From contig OX388349.1 of NCBI GenBank assembly GCA_947579665.1, positions 87,640,197 to 87,704,196 on the forward strand: DNA of 64,000 nucleotides, read 5' to 3'. This document shows positions 25,501-37,144 of the stretch, piece after piece. The position numbers were made by a program, and so were the translations under genes. The notes under the pieces were generated by a model. It saw only the letters and a list, made by a program, of their open reading frames with translations, had not been told where the DNA came from and ran no database searches. Source of the DNA: Sympetrum striolatum (lineage: Eukaryota > Arthropoda > Insecta > Odonata > Libellulidae). Each line of letters starts with the position of its first letter. The stretch's first letter is position 1.

Positions 25501-28500
25501 ATATCGGTCATGTCTGTACATGCTCAAGGCTGCAGATTAGAATATTTACCTAAAAGCAATTATTTTATGTGATATTAATTTAATTTATATTTTTTCTAGA
25601 TTTCAAGTAAATAACCTCTCCTTTAGATGTTTTCCTGGTGTGTTCGTCTCGCGTGTTTCAAAATCGAAAGTCGTTGAAGAGATTAAGAGTTTCGTGGACT
25701 CCTGCAACCGAGATGTCAACTTTTTAGGTAAGGAGAATTCATATGTACATTTTATCGACGGATTTCATTTTCAATAAATGCATGTTTTCATTTTATTGGC
25801 TTTGATCATTTGCATATCGTTTATGTAATTGGAAAGACTTGGTGAATATTTCCTTAATTAGTTTCGATATAATAGGAGAGCTCTAGTGAATATAGAATAT
25901 TACCGTTAGTACGGTAAAATAATTCAGTTACATTAATGAACTGCGATGTAACATTATGAGTACAACATGATGATATTCATTGGAACTTCTTTGCAATTCG
26001 CGATATTAGAGTTTGTTTTAACCAGTGTTTAGATAATCAGGCGCGTTGATACTTTTCATCATGCTTCCATATTGTAAAAGTCGCATGCAAAATTTCTTTA
26101 AGTCCATCAATTTTATGACAGCATCATAAACACAATTATTTGTGTTTCTACATAAGTGCTCCATAGCATATAAAAATATATTTCGGATCCCTGCTATGCA
26201 ACAATCGATAGGGCATTTCAGAACACTCGCTGATTCTCGACTTCCAATGATTTTAATAAAAGTAAATCGCTGTAACTTAGAAAGCAAAGATGCATTGACG
26301 GAATTTCGTGGAAGCCGCAGCAGTCGTTGAATTTTTGTTAGTTATTTAGAATTAGAAATTGGATAATTGGTTACCGTATGCAATTGCATGCACTGCAGGC
26401 GTTGCCCGTGGGTCGTGATTTCGTTTCCACTGCCTCGGTACATAATAGTAAAACTAATAAAGATCTTTTTTATTGTTTGCTACATTTAAAAATGATTTAG
26501 GAGGCAGCCCCAAAACATTGTTAATTACTCTTCCACACATACATTATTACATTTAAAAATTCTTTAATAACATCACTATATTAAAGAACAGGATTAGGTC
26601 ACATTTTTAAGTTCGAACAAGACTTTAACATTAGTAAACATCCCCCTATTACTCCACCTATTTATTCCCACATTTACATCAGATGTATTCTATAATTACT
26701 GTTCCTATATAATTACATTTTAAATTGTTTCTTTTATAAGTCACTTGTCACTTCAGAAGCTTCTCAATCATCTCACTTACATATTATAGATTTAACAATA
26801 TCCAAAACAACACATCCGAAGACCCCTTTCATACGATGCATTTTTATAATATCTTAAAGTAACAAAGACCAAAATCTTGTTAAAAGACCTAGAGTGACCT
26901 TCACGCCAACAAATGCGCATTCCTACGTTCAAAATACACTTTCCTTAACTTCGCTATGCAAACACATAATGTCATTTGAATTGGTCTAGTGTGATATGTT
27001 ATGATGATGGACAAGAGGGAATATGCAAACATAGATAGGACACGTACATTCATTTATTAAATCCTTCCCGCAAAAAACTCAAAGATGTTCATGTATGGAA
27101 GCTTAATATCCATTACGTTATTCATACTTTGTCATTAATTTATTGACATATTGATTAACATCGATTGTTTATTTTTACTTTTTATGAAATATTTCTTGTT
27201 GAAAGTAGTAAAACTAATGCTTTATGGTTTCTAAGTCCTGGTATTGATTTTAAATAGATTTTATTTTCAAATGATTCGGTTTTCAGTTAGTGGAACTTCA
27301 TCTTAATTGTTTCTTTTATCTTATGTTTTTTCATCTTCGAGTTATTAAGACAATTTTTAGAAAACTGTACATCTTAATCAAGAAATAAAAGCAAATTATC
27401 AATTGACTTCGGATACAGTTTATCTAAAAGCGGAAATGTCGTTCCGCGATTATTTTCAGAAACGCAGAGATAAAACGGAAGGGTGTATGTTTGTGATATA
27501 AGAAGGATTAAACGATAACTAATTGATATGATAGAAAAGTGCATATCTTTTAAGATTGAGATGAAGATTGAAAATTAATAGAGCTCACGATAGTTTACGA
27601 ATGAAATTTCCTAAAAATATTACCAAATACTTCATAAATGCAATCCTATTAGTGATAAATTTTAAATTTATTTAAAGTTATTTTAAAGATAAAGTAACAA
27701 ACATATACTTACTCTTTCTGTTTATCTCCATGGTTCCAAAAAAGGATGCGGAGTTTCACGTATTTAAGATATGCTTCTTCAAATACTCATTGATGTTTTG
27801 CTTTCCTTTTCCGTTACTTTCGCTTTAAAGTTTTTCTCCGAAAATTGGGATCGTCTTCCACAAACAAATTCCAAAGAGCCGACCGATAACAGTCCTCAAC
27901 GACCTTCAGATTTTTAGCCTTTACATACAAAGCTCGTGACCGAATTTCTCCTACCTCCTAAAATAAAAACTCACTTTTATGATTTTAAAAATCATGATAA
28001 TACTTGCATTGTTCGCTTCGTGGAAACAATGTTTTTCCTGGAGCAGATGGCTGGCATTCATTTGTTTAATTAATTTTAAGTAAATTAGATTTATTTTTCA
28101 TTTACGTTGTTGGACTTGAAAGTGCGTCTTATTCTGTTAGTAAATCATTATCAAATATCTAAATTTATCATTAAGAATTAGTTATTGAATTGTTTTAAGG
28201 GATACCTTCGTTTTATAATGAAGTGGTGGAATGTTCTTGGCAGTATTTTATAACATAACTGAGTAAAATTATTTGCAATATAAATAATTAAGAAAGTTGA
28301 GAATGGACAATAGAAACAGACAGTTATAGAAAAGGCAAACAAGATAACGTAAAATATTATTTATCATTGTAAATTGCAAAAAATACAGAAGATATATGGC
28401 TAAGATGGACCATTGAGAACCATTACTGTTTTCTGCAGTCATTAGATAGCATCCGGAGAAAGAGATGAAGCAACTTAAATTAATCGCTTGTCTCCAAGCA

Positions 28501-29139
28501 TACTTGTGAATTCAAAGAAATACTTTATGTGTAATGAAACTGGTCAAAAAAAATCTGAACTGGGTGGAACTTGGGGATAGTGATTTGTCGTATTTTCACA
28601 TTACTGCTCTAAAAGAAACATATAGAAAATTATAATGATTCGTTTAAGTTCTGTATAAACATTCATACATAGTTATACTTCAAAAGATTTTACCTTTTAA
28701 TACTCATTCCTTAATTCCTTTCTACAGGGTAAGTGCTGAAGCTAAAGCTCCCAATGTACCCTCCCGATGTAACCTTGTGAGTATTAACAATCTTTACATA
28801 TTAAATCTAATTTAATTTAATCTTTACTTTGTTAATTTTGCAATTGCTTAATTGCAGATTATTGTTCAGATAAATTTCATTTGCCATAGATGATGAAACA
28901 TTTTTTTAAATTTGAAATATTAGTTTCTTATTAAAAATTTTTCATTCTGATAATTATTAATAGTCAAATAGTTTCACGAAATTGTCTTAAAATCAAATTT
29001 AATATGATTTTAAACTTTTTTCCCATGACAAGTAAATATTGCAGTAAGTCATGAAAATAATAAATTCTAGTCAATTGCTGCCAATCCAAATATTGAATGC
29101 AGCTTTAAATGAAGTGTGTCTTTATGAATTAACTACCTG
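22561..29139. other. AT-rich inner part of the right arm, with exon-like islands
   Basis: No recognised gene. Short open segments on the plus strand lie next to splice-like signals. They are 22679-22768 (starts MRRSFSSVVPEDRR), 23183-23281 (MSRPLSAVVFRDRR), 24229-24321 (MIYVRLSKSKFVEG), 25620-25727 (SRVSKSKVVEEIK, ends at a GTAAGG donor) and 28728-28776 (bounded by CAG and GTGAGT). The first two resemble each other, as do the next two, so duplicated units are evident. Coding status is unproven. Confidence 0.35.
23461..23537. mobile_element. 77 bp Tc1/mariner-type MITE (near-perfect hairpin)
   Basis: Inverted ends of about 30 bp (CAGTCCTGGCCAAAATTAAC and its mirror ending GGCCAGGAGTG) surround a tiny loop and are bracketed by TA dinucleotides (23459-23460 and 23538-23539). 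TA duplication and CAGT-type ends fit Tc1/mariner. It is absent from the mirrored position in the left arm (about 17850), so it inserted after the arms separated. Confidence 0.8.
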
Positions 29140-29475
29140 CTCTGTAGGGGAAGAGGGAGTAATGCCTTACTCCTCTCAACCCTAGCCGAAAGGCCTACAG
29201 ATGTAGGCATCTTTTCCAGGGCCCTTTCTTTCACCTTCTTCTGCTGGGGGGAGCTAACTTAGCCCTCTCTTCTCACCAGTTCGATCTTTCTGTCTATGAG
29301 GTCGGATCCCGCGGTTAACCAGCTATGAGTGGTAAAGGGGAGATCCTTAGGCATGAGGATGAACCCCATTGCACGCCACTCTGATCTGGCCGGGTCCCCA
29401 CGTTAGGGTGTTACGTATTCCCCCCAAATCCTCCCTACCCCCCAACCCCTCATCAGCAGCGGAAGGAAAACCATC
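29140..29475 (-). repeat. GC-rich dispersed repeat of unassigned class (right arm)
   Basis: Mirror copy of 12660-13035, almost identical. It lies immediately beyond the tail of LINE B1 with about 200 bp of host sequence between. Confidence 0.5.
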
Positions 29476-29678
29476 AAGAACGTGGATGACTCCAGGAGTA
29501 AGTGTTGGTACTGGTTTACGAAAGCAAGAGTAATAAAAGTGTAGGAAGATGATTAAATGTAGAGGAAAGTAAGTGAAACATAACGCTTAGTATAAAGATA
29601 ACATGCAGGAATAAATAAAGGTAATCGGAATGGTATCTGATTGTTTGTCAGCACTACGTTTTCATAGTAAACTTGCTT

Positions 29679-31440
29679 ACATCTACATCTACATTAATAC
29701 CCTGGAAGCCGCCTTTCGGCGTGTGGCAGGGGGTGTAAACACCAGTTGAATCTAAACTACTTCTTTCTTCGGTTATTGTCGCATATTGTTCGCGGAAAGA
29801 ATGAATTTTTAAAAACGATTCTTCCTAGCATCTATTTCTCTTAACTTAGGTCATTATCGGATCGACCGAGGTAGCAGGGGAGTTACATGATACCGATTGT
29901 ATCTTCTGAAAATGTAGTTTCTATATATATTAAGACAGAATCGTGTCCGTCCGTCTGTCCTCAAGAAAGGGATGTAACACTTTTACCAAAATCTGAGTCT
30001 AAATTCAATATCCCGGAACGATTTTTAGTGCGCTGGAGGCAGACGGACTGCAAGCACAGGCGTGCAAAAATTTAATTTTTTTGGTTGAGTTTAGAGGTGC
30101 AAAACGGGCGAAAAACTGAAAAATCGGGAAAATGAGGGCAGTGGGAGACGTTTTCTTTTGGGATGACGAACGCCGCTTACCTATCGCTTGCGCGTCCTTT
30201 AACATAGTTAAGTCTTTATCAGTTGATCTCACTGCTGAGGGTGAGGTCCCGACTTTGCGGTCTCTGAAATTATCTACATTTTCGGTATCTTTTCGGAAAT
30301 GCCATTCAAGAGAGAAAAGACAAAACCGAATACCTTTCGATGCTGCCCCATCAAACGTAAGGGAACTAACCTGCCTGCGGAGCAGGCAGTAGGCAACTGC
30401 TAGTCCCTGGTTTTTTTAAGCAATCGCAGCCTAGCTTCAAATCTCCTTTCTTTCAAGGATTCCCAACCTACGTCTGAGAGCATATTCGTAACGCTTGCTT
30501 TTTTATCGTAACATTTCTTAACAAAACGAACCGCTTTACGCTGCAATTGGGGGTCCGATCAAAGTAAAAATAACATCGCTATCTCACCTTTTCATCGCAT
30601 TTACCGACAATACGCTTTACAAAGTCAAGCCTTTTACTTGCTTTGCCGCAGATTTTTCGTATATGCGTTCTTCAATTTAAGTTATTAGTAATGTTGATCC
30701 CGAGATATTCAACTGAATCTACTACTTTTTTGTTCATTCCAGTAATTTTGTACTGTTGTTTTGGAAGCAATTGTTTCCTTTCGAAGAAATTAACTATGGA
30801 GCATTTATCTACGTTAATATCTCATTCCGATTTTTTGCACAACCTTTGGATGAGTACTTAATCGTTTGAAAGAGATGTTCGGTCTTCCTCGTTTGTTATT
30901 TCCCTATATATAACCGAGTCATCTTCAATTATCCTCACATTGCTAACTATCTTGTCACTCAAGTAATTGTTATGAATCAGGAAAAGAAGAGGTCCAATTA
31001 CACTGCATTGAGGTACGCCAGAGGTTACTTTGACTCTATTTGAGCTAACGCCATCCAGTACAACTTGTTGTTCCCTCTCGTAGAGAAAATCCTTAACCCA
31101 GTCGACTACTTCCTTGATAATGCCCGCTAATTTTAGTTTTTAAATTAGTTTGTAGTGGGGGACTCTATCGATGCTTTTTTGAAATCGATGAAAATAGCGT
31201 CCACTGGCTTTTTACTCGCGGCAGGCTTTAAGATATCGTGTACAAATAGAGCATGTTGGGTATTAAATGATCGGGACTTTCGAAAACCATGCTGGTTCGC
31301 GTCGAGGAATTCATTTCTATCTAAAAATCCCATGAGTGAGCTTACGACAATATGTTCCAATACCTTTCCGGACACTGAAGTTAATGATATGGGTCAATAA
31401 TTTCCTGGCTCCTCCTTTAATCCGCTTTTTAAACAGGAGT
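29679..31440 (-). mobile_element. CR1/jockey-like LINE B1, 3' part (right arm)
   Basis: Minus-strand RT remnants (QHGFRKSRS around 31300, the SGVPQ-type loop near 31020, a damaged active-site region near 30900) lead to a 3' end with the GATGTA tail at 29679-29697. It is interrupted by a Helitron (29920-30403). The RTE insertion at 31441 separates this part from the 5' part at 34518-35862. Confidence 0.85.
29920..30403 (+). mobile_element. Non-autonomous Helitron (484 bp), right-arm copy
   Basis: It starts with TC (29920-29921, TCTATATATATTAAGACAG) and ends with CTAG (30400-30403). A perfect hairpin CTGCCTGC-GGA-GCAGGCAG lies at 30371-30389, 10 nt before the CTAG. It splits the B1 sequence at GTAGTT|TCCCTG. 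Non-coding. This copy keeps better 5' and hairpin structure than the left one, so it is the reference for the family. Confidence 0.88.
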
Positions 31441-31963
31441 CAACATAAGTGTTCTACCTTTCGGTAGGTTCGGAACAATCAAAACCCCCTTTTAATAGTC
31501 ATCTCCGTCATATCCTTATATTTAACCCCGCCCCTTATGTAATCCAACATCTTCTGTCTCTGTCTTCCCTTCTGCCTTTTCCCCTGAATCCTACCCTCCA
31601 TTACAACCTTTACCAATTCCTCTACCCTCAATATTCGACCCACCCATTTCTTGTGACGATGCTGAATCACGTTAATTAAAGCCCTCTCCTCCCCAACCAT
31701 CTCTAACACCTCCGTTTTTGTATTCCTATCAACCCAAATAACTTTTTCCATTCTACGCCACACCAACATCTCGAAGGCCTCCAATCGCATGACTTCTTCC
31801 TTTCTCAAGGTCCACGTTTCTCACCCATAGATCAACTCACTCCAGGCAAGGGATTTCACCAATCATTTCCTGATTCCTTTATCAAGACTTTTGGTCATTC
31901 ATTCCCTTCGCTTCATAAAGGCTTCCTTCGCCAAGGCTATTCTTTTACGAACCTCATCTTTAC

Positions 31964-33190
31964 CTACTTTATCTTCCGTCCCAAGAGAGAATACTTCCCA
32001 AATAAGAAAACGTATCTACCTGCTCTAGTTTTTTTCCCAACCACCCTAATAGTTAACTTAGCTTTCTTTCCTTTAGTGAACCTCAAAACTTTAGTTTTAC
32101 TTACTTTAATTTTCATACTAAACTCCCTTGCTTTATTGTTTAGAGCATTTACTATAGTTTGCAAACCCTTTACGGAATCACAGACAATAGCTTTATCGTC
32201 TGCATACCTTACAGACCTCATTACATCCCCACTAACCTTTACTCCCTTGTCTATTTCTTCCCAGGCTTCTTGCACCAATTCCTCTGCATGTATATTAAAA
32301 AACGTTGGTGACATAGGACACCCTTGTCTTACCCCCCTTCCCAATTCAGCCCAATCCAATTCCCCATCAGCTATCCTTACACAGGCTGTTTGATTCAGAT
32401 ACAAATTTTGAATGAAACGTCTATCTTTCCAGTCCAACCCATATTTCTTTAATATCCCTATCAGTTTTGGCCACTGGACTCTATCGAAAGCCTTTTCAAA
32501 ATCTACAAAACATACACATAAGTCCCTCTTAAATTCCAGGCTTCGTTCCGCAAGTACTCTCATCACCCCAATTGCATCCCTCGTTCCTTTCCCTCTCTGA
32601 AAACAAAACTGGTCTTCTGCGATTCGCCCTTTAATTTTTCCTTCAACCCGTCTATTCAGAACCCTTAGAAGTACTTTTGCCGCGTGAGAGATTAGGCTAA
32701 TTGTATGATAATACCCACATTCTGTAGCCTTGTTCTTTTTCTTTAAAAAAATCCAGATAGTTTTGGTAAAATCCTCTGGCCATGGCCCTTCATCATAAAT
32801 TTTCCTAATTAAATGATAGAAACATTTCTTGGCCTTATCCCCCAGGTTCTTAAGACTTCCCTTACTGTCTTTAACCGTCACCATTCTGTTACTAATTCTA
32901 TTCCCCGTCAGATGCTTTACTTTACTATACATTAGGTCGGCCCTCCTGCTTTCCACCAGCTTTTCTATTTCATTACACTGCCCCTTCCACCACTGTTCCC
33001 TAGCCTTATTAGTTTCCCTTCTTAGTTCGTTGTTTAGTGCTCTGTACATTCTGCGCCCATGGTCAGTGTTGACTCTTTTCCATTTCCTTCTTTCCTCCAT
33101 TTTATTTAACATTTCTACAGTTACCCATGGTTTTCTAGTTTTAGTTTGTTTAACCCTCCCAACAGTTTTTAAGAACAATCCTTCACACAA
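31964..33190 (-). pseudogene. RTE-type reverse transcriptase, longest surviving frame
   Basis: A 408-codon frame covers the thumb-to-palm RT region: KPWVTVEMLNKMEERRKWKR at the start, a linker, QFCFQRGKGTRDAIG, VDFEKAFDRVQW with both expected aspartates, RQGCPMSPTFFN, the catalytic RYADDKAIV and KVSKTKVLRF. RT copies the LINE RNA into DNA at a nicked target. The active-site residues are intact here, but the frame is cut off from the endonuclease upstream and the C-terminal domain downstream (31808-31479), so the element is dead. Confidence 0.88.
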
Positions 33191-33506
33191 ATTTTAAGCT
33201 TTTCCCATTCCTCGTTAGTGGATAGTTCCCTCCCCTTACTATCAAGAGCCTTGCTGACCGACTCTTGAAATTCTTTAGACTTCCCACCCCTTAGAGCTTC
33301 TAAATTCCATTTGGGTGTACGTTTTGGTCTAATGATCTTTTAAACTTAAGCTCGGTTTTCGTCATGACCGGATTATGATCCGAGTCGACATCAGCACCAG
33401 GAAAATTTCGCGAGTTTTTAACACTATTTCTAAACCTCTTTCTTACCAAAATGTAATCACTTTGGTACCTATCTGTATCCCCGGGCTTTTTCAATGTGTA
33501 CCTTTG

Positions 33507-34157
33507 TCAGTAATGGTGCTGAAAGAGTGTGTTTGTGATGCACAGATTATTTCTTTTGCAAAAGTCGATCAGTTTCTGTCCTCTGTCGTTCCTTTTCCCT
33601 AAACCGAATCCTCCCACCTCTTCCCCATATTTGCCTTGCCCGACTACCGCGTTCCAGTCTCCCATAACAACGAGATTCTTATTGCCCTTAACCCTTCCCA
33701 TAACCTCCTCTATTTGCTCATAGACCATATCTACATCATCCTCACTGTAATCACGAGTGGGCAAGTACACCTGAACTATAATCATGTTTACTGGTTCAGA
33801 CTTTACTTCTACCGATATAACCCGATCGCTTATTAGCTCGGTGGCTATCACGGATTCTCCCGCTTTCTTATCCAACACTACAGCTACTCCCCTCTGGCTA
33901 GTATTTCCCCCACTGAAAATGACTCTAACATCGTCGCTCCAGAAGTCTCCCTCGTCCTTCCACCGCACTTTGCATAACCCTATTACATTTTCGTTGGACC
34001 TTTTCATTTCTAACTTTACGTTTTCCAATTTCCCTTTCTTGAGCATTGTCCTAACATTCCATGTCCCCACCCTCTTTTCCATCTTCACTCTTCTTTTGTT
34101 GTCGTTCCTTGTAAGGGTTTCGTGGAATGACAACCGAGATGGCCTTACTCCCATCAC
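33507..34157 (-). pseudogene. RTE-type endonuclease fragment
   Basis: This frame encodes the exonuclease/endonuclease/phosphatase fold of RTE elements: GTWNVRTMLKKGKLENV, GLCKVRWKDEGDFWSDDV, VVMGDWNAVVGQ and DFCKRNNLCITNT, then a premature stop after QHHY. The missing part (DYILVRKR, SDHNPV) continues in frame 33300-33494. An overlapping frame at 34051-34416 holds the preceding leader, showing a frameshift. Such proteins nick the target to prime reverse transcription. Confidence 0.82.
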
Positions 34158-34517
34158 TGCCGGGCATGATACTCATCCTAGAAGGCTGAGTCCCTTTGCC
34201 AGTACCAATATTATTGTGGTTGTGCATCATGACAGGGGATAAGTAGTCGAAGTGGTCTCCCGTTGTCTTCCTCAACGGTGTTTTTTTTACCGTGACACCG
34301 ACACTCATTATGGCCGCCCCACTGGGGAACAGACGCCTTTGCAGCTGCCTCACTGAGGTACAGACGCTGCGTGGACTACCTTTCGTCTGGCCCCTACCTA
34401 TTGATCTTTCTGGCATGGGTGACTCTACCAGGAACTATGTCCCAGCTAGTCTAGCTCTTTAGGTCATAGGAACAGGCAAACCCTTCCACCGCGACAAGGT
34501 TGTAGTCCAGGGGAGGG

Positions 34518-35862
34518 TAAACGGGATTAATATTAGCTAATTTCCAATCAGATGGGACCCTGGCTTCATTTATCGATTTACAAAATATAATTTTGAGATA
34601 AGGGGCGACGCTTTCTGCCAGTTCTTTAAGCACTCTTACTGGAATGCCTTCTGGCCCTGACAACTTATTTGGCTTAATTTTGCGTAAGATTTTAGCTATA
34701 CCGTCCGTCGTAAAAGTTATATTTGGCATGGAATCCAGTATATTAACCTTAGGGAGGATCTCTATGTTACAATCTGATGTGAATACACTTTGGTAAAATT
34801 CGTTTAGCATGTTCGCTTTCCTCTTCGAATCGCAAGTAATGTTACCTTCAATATCCCTTATCGAGCTCACTGTTTGTATCTTTCCCTGTACCTCTCTAAC
34901 GTACGACCAGAAAGCTTTAGGGTCTTCCGCTAAGCATTCCCCAAGAATTTTCTTTTTAAAGTTGCTGTGGGCGTTATGCATAGCTCGCTTGGTGTCGCAT
35001 TTTGCTTTCTTGTGCTTTTTTAGCAATAGTGATCGTGGTGGATTTGGAACAGGCTGATCTATTCCCGTAAAAGCCTTTACTTTTCCGTGCAAATCTCTCT
35101 GTTTGCGGAGAGCCCTTCTAACCTCTTTATCGTACCATCTGGGCTCGCAATCATTTTTAGAGTATTTCGAAGGTATATACAAATCTATATATTTATGCAT
35201 TATCTCCACGAATGATTTACATGTATCCTCAGTGTTGTTGTTGCTTACGCGCGACTTAAATGAATTAAAATCGGTAGTTAGTTTTACGTTAAATTCCTCG
35301 AAATTGGTTTTGGAATAGAGATAAATTTTGCGTTTGGGTTTCTTATACTTGCTAAGGTTTATCTCAATATCTGCAAACACGCCTTTGTGGTCTCCAAGAC
35401 CTTCGTCAATCGAAATGTTCTCTATGCGCTCAGGAAAGTTAATTAAAAGGAGATCGAGTATATTGTCACCCCTGGTTGGCGATTTTACTGCTAGGCTTAG
35501 CGAGTTTTTCTGAAGTAAATTTAATAACTTTTTACATGAGTCGACATCCCGGGCCCTTTTCTTTATGCTATGATTATTCCAGTCGATGTCTGGAAGATTA
35601 AAATCCCCCCCGATTATGGTTATACTCTGGTTGTTCTTACTCGTGTAGATATTTATTTCGTCGTTAAGATTTCGCAAAACCTGTCAATTGGAGTTAGGTG
35701 GTCGGTAAAACGCACATACATTTATGTTCGGCTTGTTTTGTTGGCTTATTGTGCACCAGACGCTTTCTATATCGCTATCACTCATAGTCCTCGGCTTGCT
35801 CTGAAGTGATGATTTAATGGTCACTAACGGCATTACTGGCATCTTTGTTTCGATTCTTCAAC
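34518..35862 (-). pseudogene. CR1/jockey-like LINE B1, 5' part: endonuclease and start of RT
   Basis: The minus-strand frame from 35677 to 34451 encodes the end of an endonuclease (TIIGGDFNLPDIDW, LDLLLINFPERI, GDHKGVFADI), a long linker (EPRWYDKEVRRALRKQRDLH, FWSYVREVQG) and the RT start (KPNKLSGPEGIPVRVLKELA) up to the RTE insertion. Another short frame upstream (ESVWCTIS, NVCAFYRPPNS) extends to about 35850 with one break. The 5' end meets a foldback element at 35864. The combined evidence identifies a 5'-truncated LINE of the CR1/jockey group. Confidence 0.88.
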
Positions 35863-35863
35863 T

Positions 35864-36386
35864 TTTAAGCCTGGTTCTAATAAACAGTTCATTTTAGAAC
35901 TCACCCACCATTATAACTGCCGTTAAAATTCTGCATTAAGTTTATTTGGCAAAAGGAGACTAAAACTCAACCCGATTAAAAAACACTTATATCCTCGAGA
36001 GATTGTTTTAAATCATCTCTCTACTTTGAAATATACATAGTAATCCCAAGGATTTTTTCTGTTGATGACATGACCCTATCAAAAACTTTTTAAAACTTTT
36101 ATTGCATTTCTTCATCGGCCTCCTTCCACATACACATAATGACGTTGTAAATAATTTTCGTTCTTGGCTGTAAAGCGCTTTCAGATTCCCAATTTTGGAT
36201 AGCTTTGTAATTGAAAATTATAGGAAAAATGAAAGTACCAATATGACGGAAAAGCAGGATAATGTGGAAATGATTAAATGGAATGAATATAAGTACAGGG
36301 CAATGAATTTAAAGTGAAAATAAGAAGGTGGGGGAGTTCTAAAATGAACTGCTTAATACCCATGAGGATTAGAACCAGGCTTAAAG
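35864..36386. mobile_element. Foldback/MITE-like element with ~45 bp inverted ends
   Basis: Ends at 35864-35910 (TTTAAGCCTGGTTCTAAT, then CAGTTCATTTTAGAACTC) and 36325-36386 (GAGTTCTAAAATGAACTG, then ATTAGAACCAGGCTTAAA) are inverted copies with small indels. The ~420 bp interior is non-coding. Target duplication is not clear. No family assigned. Confidence 0.65.
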
Positions 36387-36548
36387 GCAACAAGGCGTAG
36401 GGACGGACCAGACATTACGTTGTACATGCTCTCTGCATTTTTTCGGTTGTCCGTCCGTGTAGGACTTGGTGACAACAGTTTCGCTGACTATCCTGTCAGC
36501 GTCTTCAGGTCGAAGGATTAACTTCGACTCTTAACACCTTTAGTCTGA
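36387..36548. other. Intergenic, possible LINE/Penelope-like 3' fragment
   Basis: Contains TTTCGCTGACTATCCTGTCA followed by GCGTCTTCAGG. This resembles phrases seen in 3' regions of some retroelements, but I cannot support a family. Confidence 0.2.
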
Positions 36549-37140
36549 AGAAAAACTGCCGGAGCAACTTTGGTAGAAACCAACATTCAATTGAGAGCAA
36601 TTTAAACGGTTATTAAAATTGCTTAGTAAAGGTTATGGAAAGTCAACGTCAAACAATTAACGAAGAAACGTGTGTTGAAGCAAAATGAGAGAATCAAAAT
36701 TAGCACATTTTTCAAACTATAATGATTGTTTTAAAGTCTCTACATTCAAGAATATAGTATAAGATTTACGTTTTAAGTTTCCATCACAATAACGGCGACA
36801 CTTTCCCAAAAATATACATTCACAATTCGTCATTTTAAAGGCTTATTTTATTTTTGAAAATGAATTACTAAATCAAATTTTTCCTATTTGGTCGCTCAAT
36901 TCTACCTTCCGTTTGATGTTGCTAGAAATATGTTGTAATTATAGAAAATATTGTGTTTTCATGACAAGAAAAAACTCATACTCCATATGAGTAACGATAT
37001 CGATAACTCAAAGCTATTGCGTTTTTTTTTCAATAGAATTTAGGGAAAATTAATAGAGTTATTTACGAAGGGTATTAATTATTTGAGATTTAGTATTTTC
37101 GTTCAAAATAAGTAAATCGCTGGCTCAAACTTACTGTCTT
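36549..37140. repeat. Direct repeat, copy 1 (about 0.6 kb)
   Basis: Matches 38630-39290 in the same orientation, spaced about 2.1 kb. Shared landmarks include GGAGCAACT, AAACGGTTATTAAAATTGCT, GGCGACACTTT and AATCGCTGGCTCAAACTTAC. On the minus strand each copy begins with a GTAAGTTTGAGCC donor-like motif. The two copies bracket the exon-like array at 37.5-38.4 kb. Confidence 0.75.
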
Positions 37141-37144
37141 GTAA

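Larger units (their letters stand above)
22165..34335 (-). repeat. Right arm of the giant imperfect inverted repeat
   Basis: This is the partner of 1704-19312 in the opposite orientation. It lacks the 6.1 kb insertion of the left arm but carries extra sequence between about 24.0 and 27.4 kb. That extra part includes a second direct copy of a ~1.4 kb unit (23.85-24.33 kb resembles 25.24-25.73 kb) and a 77 bp Tc1-like hairpin at 23461-23537. Because the arms differ by substitutions, indels and private insertions, this is unlikely to be an assembly mirror artefact. Confidence 0.9.
31441..34517 (-). mobile_element. RTE-type LINE, near full length (3.08 kb), inserted in LINE B1
   Basis: The B1 sequence is broken and duplicated at both ends: TAAACAGGAGT at 31430-31440 and the diverged TAAACGGGATT at 34518-34528, an ~11 bp target duplication. 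Minus-strand frames are 34157-33507 (endonuclease: WNVRT, KVRWKDEG, VVMGDWNAVVGQ), 33494-33300 (SDYILVRKR, SDHNPV), 33190-31964 (408 codons, RT) and 31808-31479 (C-terminal domain). Frameshifts and stops between frames mean no intact polyprotein. This copy shows what the left-arm RTE looked like before LINE B2 inserted. Confidence 0.9.

Noticed and set aside
1704..34335. Assembly artefact explaining the palindrome
   Set aside because: The arms differ by many substitutions, a 6.1 kb insertion, a 77 bp MITE and internal duplications, which a mirrored misassembly would not show. Long-read confirmation is still desirable.
22165..34335. The palindrome as terminal inverted repeats of one giant transposon (Maverick-like)
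   Set aside because: No integrase, polymerase or capsid gene is visible in the spacer, the outer edge on the left cuts through an RTE, and no target duplication is seen.
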